Assembly: GCF_020172665.1 (NCBI RefSeq)
Contig: NZ_CP083985.1
Span: 279,846 to 343,845 of the forward strand
Reading direction: 5' to 3'
Length of the DNA: 64,000 nucleotides
Source of the DNA: [Mycobacterium] zoologicum
GTDB lineage: Bacteria; Actinomycetota; Actinomycetes; Mycobacteriales; Mycobacteriaceae
Positions within the stretch are counted from its first letter, which is position 1; each line of letters starts with the position of its first letter. Position numbers and translations under genes: made by a program. Below the pieces are notes generated by a model, which saw only the letters and a program-made list of their open reading frames with translations, was not told where the DNA came from and searched no databases. Below, one piece after another: positions 43,436 through 52,774 of the stretch.

Positions 43436-46400
43436 TCGTTGCGGCCAGCACGGCGACGGAGATCAGCGCCAGCAGCTGCACCCCCGCGGAATGGCCGGCG
43501 TAGCCCTCCACCGAGCGCCACGGATGCCGGCACAACACCGTGCCCGCCAGGATCAGGCCACCGGCGCTCAAGCCCAGCCGCGCCGCGTCGTAGCCGCGCT
43601 GCCGATTCCGCAGCACCCACAGCAGCCCCAGGGCGGCGGCGAACACCAGCGTTCCCGCGACACCAGCGATCAGGGTTCCGACCGTCAATAGGCCGATGAC
43701 CCTCAGCCGCCGGCTCGGCCGCCAGGGTGACGGCGCCGGATCGTTTCCGCCGGACCGCCGCGCCGGCCACCAGGCGAGCAGGGCCAGCAGCGGCAGCAGC
43801 GCCAACCCGCCGGCCATCCCCAGCCGGTAGAGCCGGTTCGGCCCGAACGTCAACGTGACGGTGCCCTCGGTGCCGGCGGGCAGCACCCAGCCCTGTTGCC
43901 AGCCGTTGACGGTCACCGGCACCAGCCGCCGGCCGTCCTGGGTGCGCGCCGCCCAACCGCCGTTGATGCTCTCCGGAACGACCAGCACCCGCGAGCCGGG
44001 GGCGGCCGGCACGCCCACCTCACGCCGGGCCGGCGTCCAGGTCCCGAGCGTCACCGGTGCCACCGGTGTCACCGCCGGCCGGGCTGTGGGCCCGGAGAGG
44101 ATCGCGCCGTCGACGACGAACGCCGGACCGGGACTGACCAGCAGCTCCTGCTCGCCGGGCGGCAGTGCGATCGGCTGCTGATCGCAGGGTTTGGCGGCCA
44201 CCGGTTCGTCGGCGAGCAGCGCCCCGACGGTGGTGGACACCGACGTGTGCACGAACCGGCCGGCGATCGCGATGATCGGGCCGTGGTCGCAGTCGACGGT
44301 GATCCGCCGTGACCGGTTGCGGGCGGGATCTGCGGCCGCCAGCGGCCGGCCCTCGGTGTCGAGCGCGCTGACCTCGGCCAGGCCCGGCGGTTTGAGCTGG
44401 TCGAAGCCGATCGCGGTGCGGTCGATCACGTCTTCCCAGCCCAGCACACTGATCTTTACGGTGTCGGTGACGCGGGGCTGCAATCGCACCCGCTGCTCGT
44501 CGGAAGAAGCGTCCAGCTCCCGCACCTGGGGACCCGACCCGATGTCGATGGCCACCAGGGTGGGCCGTGCCGGCAGCGGCGAGCGCGCAGCCGTGAACCG
44601 CAGACCGGCCACCTTCGCCGGCCGCGGCAGCGTCAGCGTCAGCGTCGGCGGGGAGCGCCGGGCCACCGTCCGCTGCGACGCCGTCCAGGAGGTGCCCGGA
44701 TCGCCGTCCGCTGCGGCGTAGGCCGACCCCAGCACGTCGAGCACGTCGGCGTCGCCGCGGGCCCGCACGGCATCCGGCTCGGCGATCAGGTCCACCAGAT
44801 TGGGGCCCTGGCGCGGCCGCACCCACACCGTCGGGGTGACCGACATGGGCCGCGGCACGTTGAGGGTGCGGCTGAAGGTGGCGGTCTCCTCGGGCTCCAG
44901 CATCATCGACGCCGCGCACCGCACCGTGTCGCCGGCCTCGTCTGCGGCCTTTGCGCAGCCGGTGCGGCCCGGCAGGCCGGCACCGAGGTCCCACTGCGCC
45001 ACTTGCGAGCCGGCCGGCGGAGCCGGGACCACGGCGGTATGACGCAGGTCTACCGGATGGGCGTAACCGGAGGCGTCGTACTGGGTGACCGCCAGGTCGG
45101 TGATGCCGAACTGCACACCGGCCGAGCCGTCATCGGTACCCGACGCCGTGATCCGCACCCAGGGCGTCTCGCCGTAGGGCAGCGCCGCGACGAGGGGTTC
45201 GCCGGCGTGGTCGAACCGCAGCGTGGTGGTGCCGTTGACGGTCGAGACCTGCATCCGCCGCACCTGCGCGCCGACGGCCGTGGCGCTGGGCGTCACGGTG
45301 ACGGTTCCGTTGGTCAGCGGGTGGTCGAAGTCCACCTGCAGCCATTGGCCGACGGCGGACTGCAGCGCGTTGGACACCCAGGCGGTGCCCGCGTCCCCGT
45401 CGATGGCGGCGGCCGGCGACGTCGACGGCGCCACGTCGGGCAGCGTGGTGGCGTCCGAGGAAGAACTCGACGCGGTGAGCCGCCCGCCGATCCAGCCGCC
45501 GAAGACGGTGCCGGCACCGGGCGCCGGATAGTCCGGCACCCGGCTCAGGGTGTGCCGGGCGTCGCCGGCGGCGCGGATCGTCGACGAGTGGTCGTCGACG
45601 CGGCCGTAGTCGGTCTCACGGGCCAGTGGGGTGTCGGTGACGGTGACCACCGGCGTGCCCAGATCAGCCCGGCGCGCGTCGCCGGTCATCAGCACCGGAC
45701 CCAGTGGCGGCTGCGCCTGCAGCCGACGATGCTCATCGAGCCGCAGCAGCACTTCCGGGCCACCGTCGACTCGCGGCATGGCGTCCAGGTCGGCCAGATA
45801 CGGAATGCCCGGATTTCCGCCCGGGTCGCCGACGCGGTAGATCTCGATCGCCGGGTAGGACGGGCGCAACCCGCTGTCGGAGACGAATCCCGGCACTGTC
45901 CCCGACCCGACCGGTTCGCCGAACCAGGCCACCCGATGCAACCCCGGGGAGCCGTCAACGGTGCGGTGCACCAGCATCGGCCGGGCCGACCGTGAGGTGT
46001 CGGGGTCCAGGTCGTTACGCACCACCAGGTACGAGATCCCTTGCCGTGCAAGGGTATCGGCCAGGCTGGCGGAGGCTCGCCCGGCGGCGAACAATCGCTG
46101 GACCGAGTCCAGCGCCCGGATGGTCTGCGGTGGGGTCAGCGGAATCGAGTCGCGCACTCCCCACGGGCCGACGTCGAGCACCTGCAGGGGTTCGTCATGA
46201 CTGGTGCCCCAGGTCTGGGTGGCGAACGGCGCGCCGGGCGCCACCAGCACCCGCCCCGGCGTGGGACCGCCGGCATTGTTCTCGCGCAGCCAGGCGGCGG
46301 CGTCCTGCCAGTACTGCGGCAGTGCGCGAAACGTCCCGGGTGGGGTGAGCCGGCCGGTCCAGGCCAGCGAGGTGCTCACCAGCAGCGCGGTCAGCACCAC

Positions 46401-47684
46401 CGTGCCGACGGCGGCCAGCTTGTGGTGTTCGGGGTGCGCGAACGCGCGCCGCCACACCGGCCGCGGCACACTTCCGGGCAACGGGATGCGGCCCAGCAGA
46501 TGTGCCAGTCCCAGCGCCAGCGGGATCCGCAGCACCGATTCGAGTTTGTGCACGTTGCGCAGCGGCGCGCCGGCGCCGTCGAGGAATGCCTGTACCGGAT
46601 GGGCCAGCGGCGAGCCCAGCCCACCCGCATACCCCAGCGCCAGCAGCGTCACCCCGACCAGCAGCATCGTCGCCAGCCGTCCGGCACCGGGCAGGTTGCG
46701 GCGCAGCATGCCGGTCAGCCCCGCCAGCCCCGCGGCGGCCACCAGGCAGGTGCCCAGGATCATCACCGGCCGGGTGACCAGTGGCGATCCGGCGGTGGCG
46801 GAGGGCGCGACGAACGGCGTCCAGCTGTGGGTGCCGCGCAGCATCTCGGTCAGCGATGTCCACCGCGTGGTCACCCCGGCCGATTCGATGAAGTCCAGGA
46901 ACGGCGGGCTGACCCGGCCCAGCAGTAGCAGTGCTATCACCCACCAGGTCACCGCCAGCGTCAGCGACAGCAACCACCAGCCGGTGAAGCGCCACCAGCG
47001 CCGGTTGGGCCGGTGACACAACCACCAGATCATTGCCGGCAGACATCCCGCCAGCGTCGCGACGGCGTTGACCGCCCCCATCAGTGCCACCGCGACACCG
47101 GCCTGCCCGGCCAGCGTCCGTGCGGGGCGTTGCGGGGTGGCCGGGTCCGGGTCGCCCAGCGCCCGGATGACCGGCAGCAGCACCCACGGGGCCAGCATCA
47201 TCGGCAGCGTCTCCGAGGAGATGGAGCCGATGGTGGACAGCACCCGCGGTGACAGCGCGAACGCCGCAGCACCGATCAGCCGTGCCGTCGGCGTGCCGAT
47301 CCGCAGGGTTTCGGCGACCCGCAGCAGGCCCCAGAATCCGACGGTGAGCAGCAACGCCCACCACAGTCGCTGAACGATCCAGCCGGGCATCCCCACCAGG
47401 TCGCCGGCCAGGAAGAAGGCACCTTGCGGGAACAGGTAGCCGTAGGCCTGGTTCTGGACCTGGCCGAACGGCAGCTCACTGCTCCACAGGTTGACGGCGC
47501 GGGCCAGGAATCGCAGCGGATCGGCGGTGAGGTCGAGTTTGGTGTCCGGGGAGATCCGTCCGGGTGCCTGACCGAAGCTGCATGCCAGGGCCAGTGTGCC
47601 GATCAGCCACAGCCAGCGCCGAGACAGCGGCGACACGGCCTGCGGCTCCGCCGGCGGGTTGCCGGCGCCTGCCGACGTCCGCAC
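43398..47684 (-). CDS. aftD: Alpha-(1-3)-arabinofuranosyltransferase AftD
   Basis: Very large GT-C glycosyltransferase of 1428 residues that adds arabinofuranose branches to arabinogalactan and lipoarabinomannan, using decaprenyl-phosphate arabinose on the outer face of the membrane; essential in mycobacteria. The first loop contains the acidic motif SPDTKLDL (D47, D51). About a dozen helices fill residues 20-470. The central part is a large extracytoplasmic region with carbohydrate-binding modules of the F5/8-type (for example around residues 740-880 and 1000-1120). The C-terminus returns to the membrane with several helices. Start GTG 47684. Corresponds to Rv0236c. The small membrane protein gene ends one base upstream. 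Confidence 0.95.
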   Translation of the reverse strand: MRTSAGAGNPPAEPQAVSPLSRRWLWLIGTLALACSFGQAPGRISPDTKLDLTADPLRFLARAVNLWSSELPFGQVQNQAYGYLFPQGAFFLAGDLVGMPGWIVQRLWWALLLTVGFWGLLRVAETLRIGTPTARLIGAAAFALSPRVLSTIGSISSETLPMMLAPWVLLPVIRALGDPDPATPQRPARTLAGQAGVAVALMGAVNAVATLAGCLPAMIWWLCHRPNRRWWRFTGWWLLSLTLAVTWWVIALLLLGRVSPPFLDFIESAGVTTRWTSLTEMLRGTHSWTPFVAPSATAGSPLVTRPVMILGTCLVAAAGLAGLTGMLRRNLPGAGRLATMLLVGVTLLALGYAGGLGSPLAHPVQAFLDGAGAPLRNVHKLESVLRIPLALGLAHLLGRIPLPGSVPRPVWRRAFAHPEHHKLAAVGTVVLTALLVSTSLAWTGRLTPPGTFRALPQYWQDAAAWLRENNAGGPTPGRVLVAPGAPFATQTWGTSHDEPLQVLDVGPWGVRDSIPLTPPQTIRALDSVQRLFAAGRASASLADTLARQGISYLVVRNDLDPDTSRSARPMLVHRTVDGSPGLHRVAWFGEPVGSGTVPGFVSDSGLRPSYPAIEIYRVGDPGGNPGIPYLADLDAMPRVDGGPEVLLRLDEHRRLQAQPPLGPVLMTGDARRADLGTPVVTVTDTPLARETDYGRVDDHSSTIRAAGDARHTLSRVPDYPAPGAGTVFGGWIGGRLTASSSSSDATTLPDVAPSTSPAAAIDGDAGTAWVSNALQSAVGQWLQVDFDHPLTNGTVTVTPSATAVGAQVRRMQVSTVNGTTTLRFDHAGEPLVAALPYGETPWVRITASGTDDGSAGVQFGITDLAVTQYDASGYAHPVDLRHTAVVPAPPAGSQVAQWDLGAGLPGRTGCAKAADEAGDTVRCAASMMLEPEETATFSRTLNVPRPMSVTPTVWVRPRQGPNLVDLIAEPDAVRARGDADVLDVLGSAYAAADGDPGTSWTASQRTVARRSPPTLTLTLPRPAKVAGLRFTAARSPLPARPTLVAIDIGSGPQVRELDASSDEQRVRLQPRVTDTVKISVLGWEDVIDRTAIGFDQLKPPGLAEVSALDTEGRPLAAADPARNRSRRITVDCDHGPIIAIAGRFVHTSVSTTVGALLADEPVAAKPCDQQPIALPPGEQELLVSPGPAFVVDGAILSGPTARPAVTPVAPVTLGTWTPARREVGVPAAPGSRVLVVPESINGGWAARTQDGRRLVPVTVNGWQQGWVLPAGTEGTVTLTFGPNRLYRLGMAGGLALLPLLALLAWWPARRSGGNDPAPSPWRPSRRLRVIGLLTVGTLIAGVAGTLVFAAALGLLWVLRNRQRGYDAARLGLSAGGLILAGTVLCRHPWRSVEGYAGHSAGVQLLALISVAVLAATTIARPPASRSGC

Positions 47685-47685
47685 G

Positions 47686-47859
47686 TCAGCCGCGGTTGCC
47701 GTATTCCACCCGGTTCAGCACCGAGGACTGCGGGTCGCCTCCGGAGAGCTGCGGCTTGGTGTCCTGCTGCACCATCAGCGTGACTCCGAAGACCGCGGCG
47801 GCACCGAGCAACACCCCGACGACGATGCTGATGGCGGCCGGCACCACGAATCGAGGCAT
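47686..47859 (-). CDS. Small membrane protein (Rv0236A-like)
   Basis: A 57-residue protein with one transmembrane helix (residues 5-30, FVVPAAISIVVGVLLGAAAVFG) and a short external tail ending NRVEYGNRG. Length and sequence agree with Rv0236A. It directly precedes aftD with a single base between, so it is co-transcribed and could be a structural partner of AftD; this is inferred from conservation of the pair. ATG 47859 was chosen; the longer frame upstream would overlap lpqI. Confidence 0.85.
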   Translation of the reverse strand: MPRFVVPAAISIVVGVLLGAAAVFGVTLMVQQDTKPQLSGGDPQSSVLNRVEYGNRG

Positions 47860-47922
47860 GGTCGCCAAACTAGCATGCGGGCCTTGCGTGGCCGGTTGTT
47901 GCAGGCGTGACAGCATGGTGCG

Positions 47923-49101
47923 ATGCCTCGATCGCTGACTCGACAACTGCCCGGTCTGCTGCTTGCCGCCGCGATGCTGCCCGCCTTGATGACGTCCTGC
48001 TCGTCTCGCACCGAGACATCCGAAGCGCCGAAGCAGGCCGCATCGTCAACGGCCACCACGACCGCCAAGCCGGTCGACCCGGCCTGCGAGAAACTGGCGG
48101 CGCTGCCGATGCGCGACAAGCTGGCGCAGCTGGTGATGGTCGGCGTTCGCGACGCCGACGACGCCCATGCGGTGGTGACCGACCACCATGTCGGCGGCAT
48201 CTTCATCGGCAGTTGGACCGATATGTCGATCCTGACCGATGGCTCGCTCAAGGAGATCGCCGGTACCGGCGATCTGCTGCCGTTGGGCGTCAGTGTCGAC
48301 GAGGAGGGCGGCCGGGTGGCGCGGCTGTCGTCGCTGATCGGCAAGGCGCCGTCGGCCAAGGAACTGGGCAGCAACCGTACTGTCGAGCAGGTCCGCGAGC
48401 TGGCGGCCGAGCGCGCCCGCAAGATGCGCGATCTGGGCATCACCGTCGACTTCGCGCCGGTCGTCGACGTGGTGGACGCCGACACCGACGAGGACAGCGT
48501 GATCGGCGACCGTTCGTTCGGCTCCGATCCGGCCAAGGTCACCGAGTACGCCGGGGCGTATGCGCAGGGCCTGCGTGACGGCGGACTGCTTCCGGTGCTC
48601 AAGCACTTCCCCGGGCACGGGCACGGATCGGGAGACTCGCACACCGCCGGAGCGGTGACCACTCCGCCTCTGGCACAGTTGCAGGACAACGACCTGGTGC
48701 CCTACCGCACGCTGGTCACCCAGGCGCCGGTCGCGGTCATGCTGGGCCACCTGGAGGTACCCGGTCTGACCGACGAGCCGGCCAGCTTGAGCCCGGCCGC
48801 GGTGAACCTGCTGCGCACCGGCACCGGCTATCACGGGCCGGCGTTCGACGGGGTGATCTTCAGTGACGACCTGTCGTCGATGGCCGCGATCGCCGACCAT
48901 TACGGCGTGGCCGAGGCGGTACTGCGCAGCCTCAAGGCTGGTATCGACATCGCGCTGTGGGTGACCACCGACGAGGTGCCCGAGGTGCTGGATCGGCTGG
49001 AGAAGGCCGTCGCCGACGCCGAGCTCAAGGCCGAGGCCGTCGAGGCTTCGCTGGCGCGGGTGGCCGCGGTGAAGAAGCCCGGCCTGCACTGCCCGGCCTG
49101 A
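47923..49101 (+). CDS. lpqI: LpqI, lipoprotein GH3 beta-N-acetylglucosaminidase
   Basis: Glycoside hydrolase family 3 enzyme of 392 residues acting in cell-wall recycling by removing GlcNAc from muropeptide disaccharides. The signal peptide ends in a lipobox LMTSC, lipidated cysteine C26. The NagZ signatures are KHFPGHG (227-233) with the acid/base Asp-His pair GDSH (D238/H240), and the nucleophile aspartate in IFSDDL (D315). A Thr/Ala-rich linker follows the lipid anchor. Corresponds to Rv0237. It is divergent from the Rv0236A-aftD pair. Confidence 0.95.
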   Translation: MPRSLTRQLPGLLLAAAMLPALMTSCSSRTETSEAPKQAASSTATTTAKPVDPACEKLAALPMRDKLAQLVMVGVRDADDAHAVVTDHHVGGIFIGSWTDMSILTDGSLKEIAGTGDLLPLGVSVDEEGGRVARLSSLIGKAPSAKELGSNRTVEQVRELAAERARKMRDLGITVDFAPVVDVVDADTDEDSVIGDRSFGSDPAKVTEYAGAYAQGLRDGGLLPVLKHFPGHGHGSGDSHTAGAVTTPPLAQLQDNDLVPYRTLVTQAPVAVMLGHLEVPGLTDEPASLSPAAVNLLRTGTGYHGPAFDGVIFSDDLSSMAAIADHYGVAEAVLRSLKAGIDIALWVTTDEVPEVLDRLEKAVADAELKAEAVEASLARVAAVKKPGLHCPA

Positions 49102-49119
49102 CCGGACCGCCTATTGACG

Positions 49120-49133
49120 TTACTCATCGGTAA
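49120..49133. promoter_or_regulatory. TTAC-N6-GTAA operator at the Rv0238-like TetR promoter
   Basis: TTACTCATCGGTAA, with the right half overlapping a TAAGAT -10 hexamer (49131-49136). The same pattern recurs at 55701-55713 and 60871-60883, upstream of the fabG4/fadA2 and fadE5 genes. It is probably the autoregulatory site of the TetR protein encoded at 49169. Confidence 0.65.
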
Positions 49134-49168
49134 GATTGCGCCGGAGCGCGCGGAAGGACGTCGAAGCC

Positions 49169-49795
49169 ATGGCAGCTGGCAGCAAGCGGTTACCGCGCGC
49201 CGTGCGCGAACAGCAGATGCTCGACGCCGCCGTGCAGATGTTCTCGATGAACGGCTACCACGAGACCTCGATGGACTCGATCGCCGCGGCCGCGCAGATC
49301 TCCAAGCCGATGCTGTACCTCTACTACGGCTCCAAGGAGGAGCTGTTCGGGGCATGCCTGGACCGGGAGCTGCGCCGCTTCGTCGAGGCGGTGCGCACCG
49401 ACATCGACTTACAGCAGCCCCCGAAAGACCTGCTGCGCAACACGATCCGGTCCTTCCTGCACTACATCGACGCCAACCGGGCGTCCTGGATCGTGATGTA
49501 CACCCAGGCCACCAGTTCGCAGGCGTTCGCCCACACCGTGCGCGAGGGCCGCGAGCGCATCATCGAGCTGGTCGGCCGGCTGCTGCGGGCCGGCACCCGA
49601 AACCCCGAGCCCGGCGTCGACTTCGACATGATGGCCGTCGCGCTGGTGGGTGCCGGCGAAGCGATCGCCAGCCGGGTCTCAACCGGCGACTCCGACGTCG
49701 ACGAGGCGGGTCAGCTGATGATCGACCTGTTCTGGCGGGGCCTCAAGGGCGCCCCGGGCGGGCGCGACGGCGCGGAGAGCACCGCTGCCGGGTAA
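49169..49795 (+). CDS. TetR-family regulator (Rv0238-like)
   Basis: A 208-residue regulator. DNA-binding helices: AVREQQMLDAAVQMFSMNGY, then MDSIAAAAQISKPMLYLYYGSKEEL. The rest is the helical effector domain with the segment IDANRASWIVMYTQATSSQAFAHTVREGRE, nearly identical to Rv0238. ATG 49169 has GGAAGGA upstream; starts further up lie in the promoter. It lies 67 bases after lpqI. The TTAC-N6-GTAA site in front of it and the two copies near the beta-oxidation genes suggest that it controls fabG4/htdX, fadA2 and fadE5, with an acyl-CoA as a possible effector. Confidence 0.92.
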   Translation: MAAGSKRLPRAVREQQMLDAAVQMFSMNGYHETSMDSIAAAAQISKPMLYLYYGSKEELFGACLDRELRRFVEAVRTDIDLQQPPKDLLRNTIRSFLHYIDANRASWIVMYTQATSSQAFAHTVREGRERIIELVGRLLRAGTRNPEPGVDFDMMAVALVGAGEAIASRVSTGDSDVDEAGQLMIDLFWRGLKGAPGGRDGAESTAAG

Positions 49796-49844
49796 GTCCG
49801 TTCGGCTGATACCGCACGAGACGGGCGCGTGTCACGCTGTGGAT

Positions 49845-50291
49845 TCAGTGCTCAATCGCAGACGTCAGCCCTTCGGCTGCGGCAGCCGCGTTGAGCGCGT
49901 TGTCGTAGGCGAGGAATGCGATACCTTCTGGCACGGCGTTGGCCGCTGCCAGTGCGCTCGCGAGTTGTACCGCGTCGTAGGCACGTAGCCCGTGTACACC
50001 CGCCAGGCGCGCGGCGGAGTCGAGGATGTTCGTGGAGACCGCAATGACTGAGAAGCGCGGCGGCTCAGTGCCATCGCCGAAGTAGTCCGCCTCGAAATCC
50101 GCGACGAGGACACCGGCATCGGATGCCGTGACCTCTCCCATCCGGTGCTTGCGCCACAGCGCGGCCGGGACCTCCACTCGGGCCAATTGGCTGACCACCA
50201 GATGCGAGTGTTGTCTGACGTCGGCCGGACCGTGCTCGTCTGCGTAGAGCTTGACGAGCGCGGACGAGTCGGCAAAGACGCCGGCACTCAT
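49845..50291 (-). CDS. vapC: VapC-type PIN-domain toxin (module 1)
   Basis: PIN-domain ribonuclease of 148 residues. Acidic active-site residues are D8 (FADSSAL), E40 (ARVEVPAAL), D106 (RAYDAVQ) and D130 (AYDNAL). VapC toxins cleave tRNA or rRNA and are held inactive by their antitoxin. It overlaps its antitoxin gene by ATGA. No equivalent lies beside vapBC24 in M. tuberculosis, so this module looks acquired separately. Confidence 0.88.
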   Translation of the reverse strand: MSAGVFADSSALVKLYADEHGPADVRQHSHLVVSQLARVEVPAALWRKHRMGEVTASDAGVLVADFEADYFGDGTEPPRFSVIAVSTNILDSAARLAGVHGLRAYDAVQLASALAAANAVPEGIAFLAYDNALNAAAAAEGLTSAIEH

Positions 50292-50584
50292 CCCCGGCCG
50301 TGCGCGATCAGCTCGGACAGCGGGGTGCCTTCACCCGCACTCTTCCGTGCTCGCGCAACAGCATCACGATCCGGCCGGGTGTGTTGCTGTTGAGGCTCGA
50401 CCAACAGTCCGGCCTGCGCAAGACGCTCACGAAGCCGCTCGACGTCATCGCCTTCGAGGGCGGGATCGGTTGCGGCACGAGCCAGTCGGCTTAGGTACTC
50501 GTTGAGGCTGCACCCCTGCCGCGCGGCCACCTGGCGTACGCGCTCGACGAGCTCGTCGGGCGCCCGCCACGTCACCTGAGTCAT
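50288..50584 (-). CDS. vapB: VapB-type antitoxin (module 1)
   Basis: A 98-residue antitoxin. The N-terminus (VTWRAPDELVERVRQVAARQGCSLNEYLSRLARAA) has the strand-helix-helix of a ribbon-helix-helix DNA-binding domain; the C-terminal half is charged and would wrap around the toxin. A TAGAAT hexamer (50591-50596, minus strand) lies six bases before the ATG, so the transcript is probably leaderless. The module is divergent from a second vapBC pair with 57 bases between the start codons. Confidence 0.83.
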   Translation of the reverse strand: MTQVTWRAPDELVERVRQVAARQGCSLNEYLSRLARAATDPALEGDDVERLRERLAQAGLLVEPQQQHTRPDRDAVARARKSAGEGTPLSELIAHGRG

Positions 50585-50590
50585 GCATGC

Positions 50591-50640
50591 ATTCTAGCCC
50601 CCACGGTGTTGCATCATGTTGATGTGGCTATGATGCATAG
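50591..50640. promoter_or_regulatory. Shared divergent promoter of two vapBC modules
   Basis: Contains the minus-strand -10 TAGAAT (50591-50596) and the plus-strand -10 TATGAT (50629-50634), the latter seven bases before the GTG of module 2. CTATG-ATG-CATAG (50628-50640) is a short palindrome at the plus-strand -10 and may be the VapB site of module 2. Confidence 0.5.
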
Positions 50641-50641
50641 C

Positions 50642-50872
50642 GTGCGTACTACCGTCGATCTTCCGCCTGAGATCCATCAACGGGTCATGGAGATTGCCCG
50701 GACACGAGGCCAATCGTTGTCGGCAACGGTGAGCGAGCTGACCGCACGAGGCCTCGGCCAGCTGGACGAACCGCTGCGGATCAGTGTCGATCACCGTTCC
50801 GGATTCCCGGTGGTGAGTATCGGCCGCAGGATCACAGCCGCGGACGTCCTTGAAGCCTTAGACGACGAGTGA
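50642..50872 (+). CDS. VapB-type antitoxin (module 2, vapB24 position)
   Basis: A 76-residue antitoxin with an N-terminal ribbon-helix-helix (VRTTVDLPPEIHQRVMEIARTRGQSLSATVSELTARGL) and a C-terminal toxin-binding tail ending DVLEALDDE. Start GTG 50642 follows TATGAT by seven bases; ATG codons at 50630 and 50633 lie in the -10 itself and were rejected. It overlaps vapC by GTGA. Position corresponds to Rv0239. Confidence 0.83.
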   Translation: MRTTVDLPPEIHQRVMEIARTRGQSLSATVSELTARGLGQLDEPLRISVDHRSGFPVVSIGRRITAADVLEALDDE

Positions 50873-51258
50873 CGACATACCTGCTCGACGCCAATGTGCT
50901 GATCGCACTCACCATTGCCGAGCACGAACACCATGACCGCGCAACTCGATGGGCCGCCCAGGTCGATCGACTCGCCCTGTCTCCCATCGTCGAAGGGGCG
51001 CTCGTCCGATTCCTCGTTCGGATCGGCGAGAGCATCGGCGCGGCAACAGAATTGCTCCACGAGATCAAGCACCACCCCCGCTGTGACTTCTGGCCGGACT
51101 CGCTGTCGTACGCCGCTGCCGATCTGGCGCATGTACGTGGCCACAGACAACTAACCGACGCCTATCTGGCGTCTCTCGCCGAGGCGAATGGTGGCCTGTT
51201 GGCGACCTTCGATGCAGCCCTCGCCCACGCTATCCCCGACACCGTCGTGTTGGTTTGA
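50869..51258 (+). CDS. VapC-type PIN-domain toxin (module 2, vapC24 position)
   Basis: A 129-residue PIN-domain ribonuclease with D7 (LLDANVLIAL), E42 (PIVEGALVR), D97 (LTDAYLA) and D115 (TFDAAL). The sequence resembles the VapC group found next to Rv0239 (VapC24, Rv0240). Start GTG 50869, overlapping the antitoxin stop. It ends ten bases from the convergent PE-PPE-domain gene. Confidence 0.88.
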   Translation: MTTYLLDANVLIALTIAEHEHHDRATRWAAQVDRLALSPIVEGALVRFLVRIGESIGAATELLHEIKHHPRCDFWPDSLSYAAADLAHVRGHRQLTDAYLASLAEANGGLLATFDAALAHAIPDTVVLV

Positions 51259-51268
51259 CGAGCGCGAG

Positions 51269-52738
51269 TCACGCCTGGAACAGATCCTGGATGGTCGCGG
51301 TGATGTCTGCGACTGCGCCGTTGAGTGCCAGGAACTCGAAACCTGCTGCCAGCGTGCCCAATCCGACCACGCCGGCCAGCGGTAGGCCGATCGCGTTGAG
51401 GATGTCGCCCTGAGCCAGTTCCTGCGCGAACACGCCGGCCGCATATGCCGGTGCGGTGGTGAGCATGGCGTTGAGGATGTCGGCGGTCGGCAGCAGCGCG
51501 GCGTACGCCGTGGAGGTGATGCTGGTGAACGCGTTGACGATGTCGGTCAAGCTGGGCATCGACATCGCCGCGACGTCACCGGTGCCGCTCAACAGATCTG
51601 CCGCACTCGGCAACGACAGGTGCGACAGGTCGTCGATGAAGTCGCTCACGCCCTGCTGCGCCCCGGCGCCCAAGGCGGTGAAAACCTCACCCCAGTTGAG
51701 GTCGGTCGGGAACGCCTCGAACGGGGTGGCCACATCGGCCGGGCCGGCCGCCCAGCCGTCGGTGATGCTGCCGTAGCCCAGGTTCACCAGGATCCGCATG
51801 TCCGGTTCCAGCAGGTCGTAGAGCGGCTGGCCGATCACCGGGATCGACTGCAGCGGCATCAGCAGCGGCAGGATCTCGCTGGGAATCATGAAGTAGTGCG
51901 CGTTGCCGTCGTAACCCTCGCTCATCGGCATCTCGATGGCCGTCGCCAACTGCTCGGGTGTGAGCGTCGGATAGATCGTGTGCTCGTAGATGATGCCCAG
52001 CACGGCGTTGAGGTCGGACAGGAAATTGATCGGGTACTTCGGGAAGTCGGCGTAGCCGTCGTATTCCAGGGTGTAGACGGAGGTGGACCAGGGGGTGTCG
52101 TCGGGGATCGCACCGTTGAACGTGATGCCCAGGCTCGGAATGGTCGGGTAGCTGCCGTCATCGAGGACGTTGAAACGTTCGAACAGCCCGCCGTTGGGAT
52201 TGTTGGGGGCGCCGAGCAGCACGAAGGACAGTTGGTCGGCGGTCGGACGTTGGTCGGCGGGCAGCGCCATCAGATCGCGCATCACCATGGTGGAGATGGT
52301 GCTGCTCTGCGAGTAGCCCAGTACGACGAGGTCGTTGCCCGCAGCGACCTGCTTGCTGATCGTGTCGTGCAGGATGCTGACCCCCTGGGCCAGCGACGGG
52401 TCCAGTTCCAGGCTCTTGACGCCACTGTTGGGGTAGAGGCCTTCCGGCGTGAACAGTCCGTTCGTGGCATCCACCGGGTAGCGGGGCTGGTCGGGAAAGA
52501 ACGGGGTGGTGGGGTCGATGTAGCGGGAGAACAGCGCGTCGATGTAGCTCGGGGGAGGGATCGGCAGGCCGCTTCCGCCCATGATCCACGCCTCGGTGTC
52601 CAGCAGGTTCACTTGCGTCAAAACCGTCTTCGCCCCGGTGGGGACAGCCGGATTCGTCGCCGGCACTACACCCAAGGCGGCGGCGGACGTGATGGCCAGG
52701 GGCATGATGCCGAGGGAGTGAACGATCCGACCGGTCAT
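51269..52738 (-). CDS. Secreted PE-PPE-domain serine hydrolase without PE or PPE module
   Basis: A 489-residue protein. It begins with a signal-peptide-like stretch (residues 8-26), followed by the PE-PPE domain, an alpha/beta hydrolase: WIMGGSGLPIPPPSYIDAL at the start, GYSQSSTIST with nucleophile S143, and LLGAPNNPNGGLFERF. The C-terminal 150 residues are Ala/Leu-rich with hydrophobic helices. In M. tuberculosis such domains are mostly fused to PE or PPE modules exported by ESX systems; here a conventional signal peptide replaces them. Esterase/cutinase activity is likely. AAGGACA lies upstream of ATG 52738. Confidence 0.85.
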   Translation of the reverse strand: MTGRIVHSLGIMPLAITSAAALGVVPATNPAVPTGAKTVLTQVNLLDTEAWIMGGSGLPIPPPSYIDALFSRYIDPTTPFFPDQPRYPVDATNGLFTPEGLYPNSGVKSLELDPSLAQGVSILHDTISKQVAAGNDLVVLGYSQSSTISTMVMRDLMALPADQRPTADQLSFVLLGAPNNPNGGLFERFNVLDDGSYPTIPSLGITFNGAIPDDTPWSTSVYTLEYDGYADFPKYPINFLSDLNAVLGIIYEHTIYPTLTPEQLATAIEMPMSEGYDGNAHYFMIPSEILPLLMPLQSIPVIGQPLYDLLEPDMRILVNLGYGSITDGWAAGPADVATPFEAFPTDLNWGEVFTALGAGAQQGVSDFIDDLSHLSLPSAADLLSGTGDVAAMSMPSLTDIVNAFTSITSTAYAALLPTADILNAMLTTAPAYAAGVFAQELAQGDILNAIGLPLAGVVGLGTLAAGFEFLALNGAVADITATIQDLFQA

Positions 52739-52774
52739 GGCGCTTGTCCTTAGAATGATTCAAGACATGGTTGG

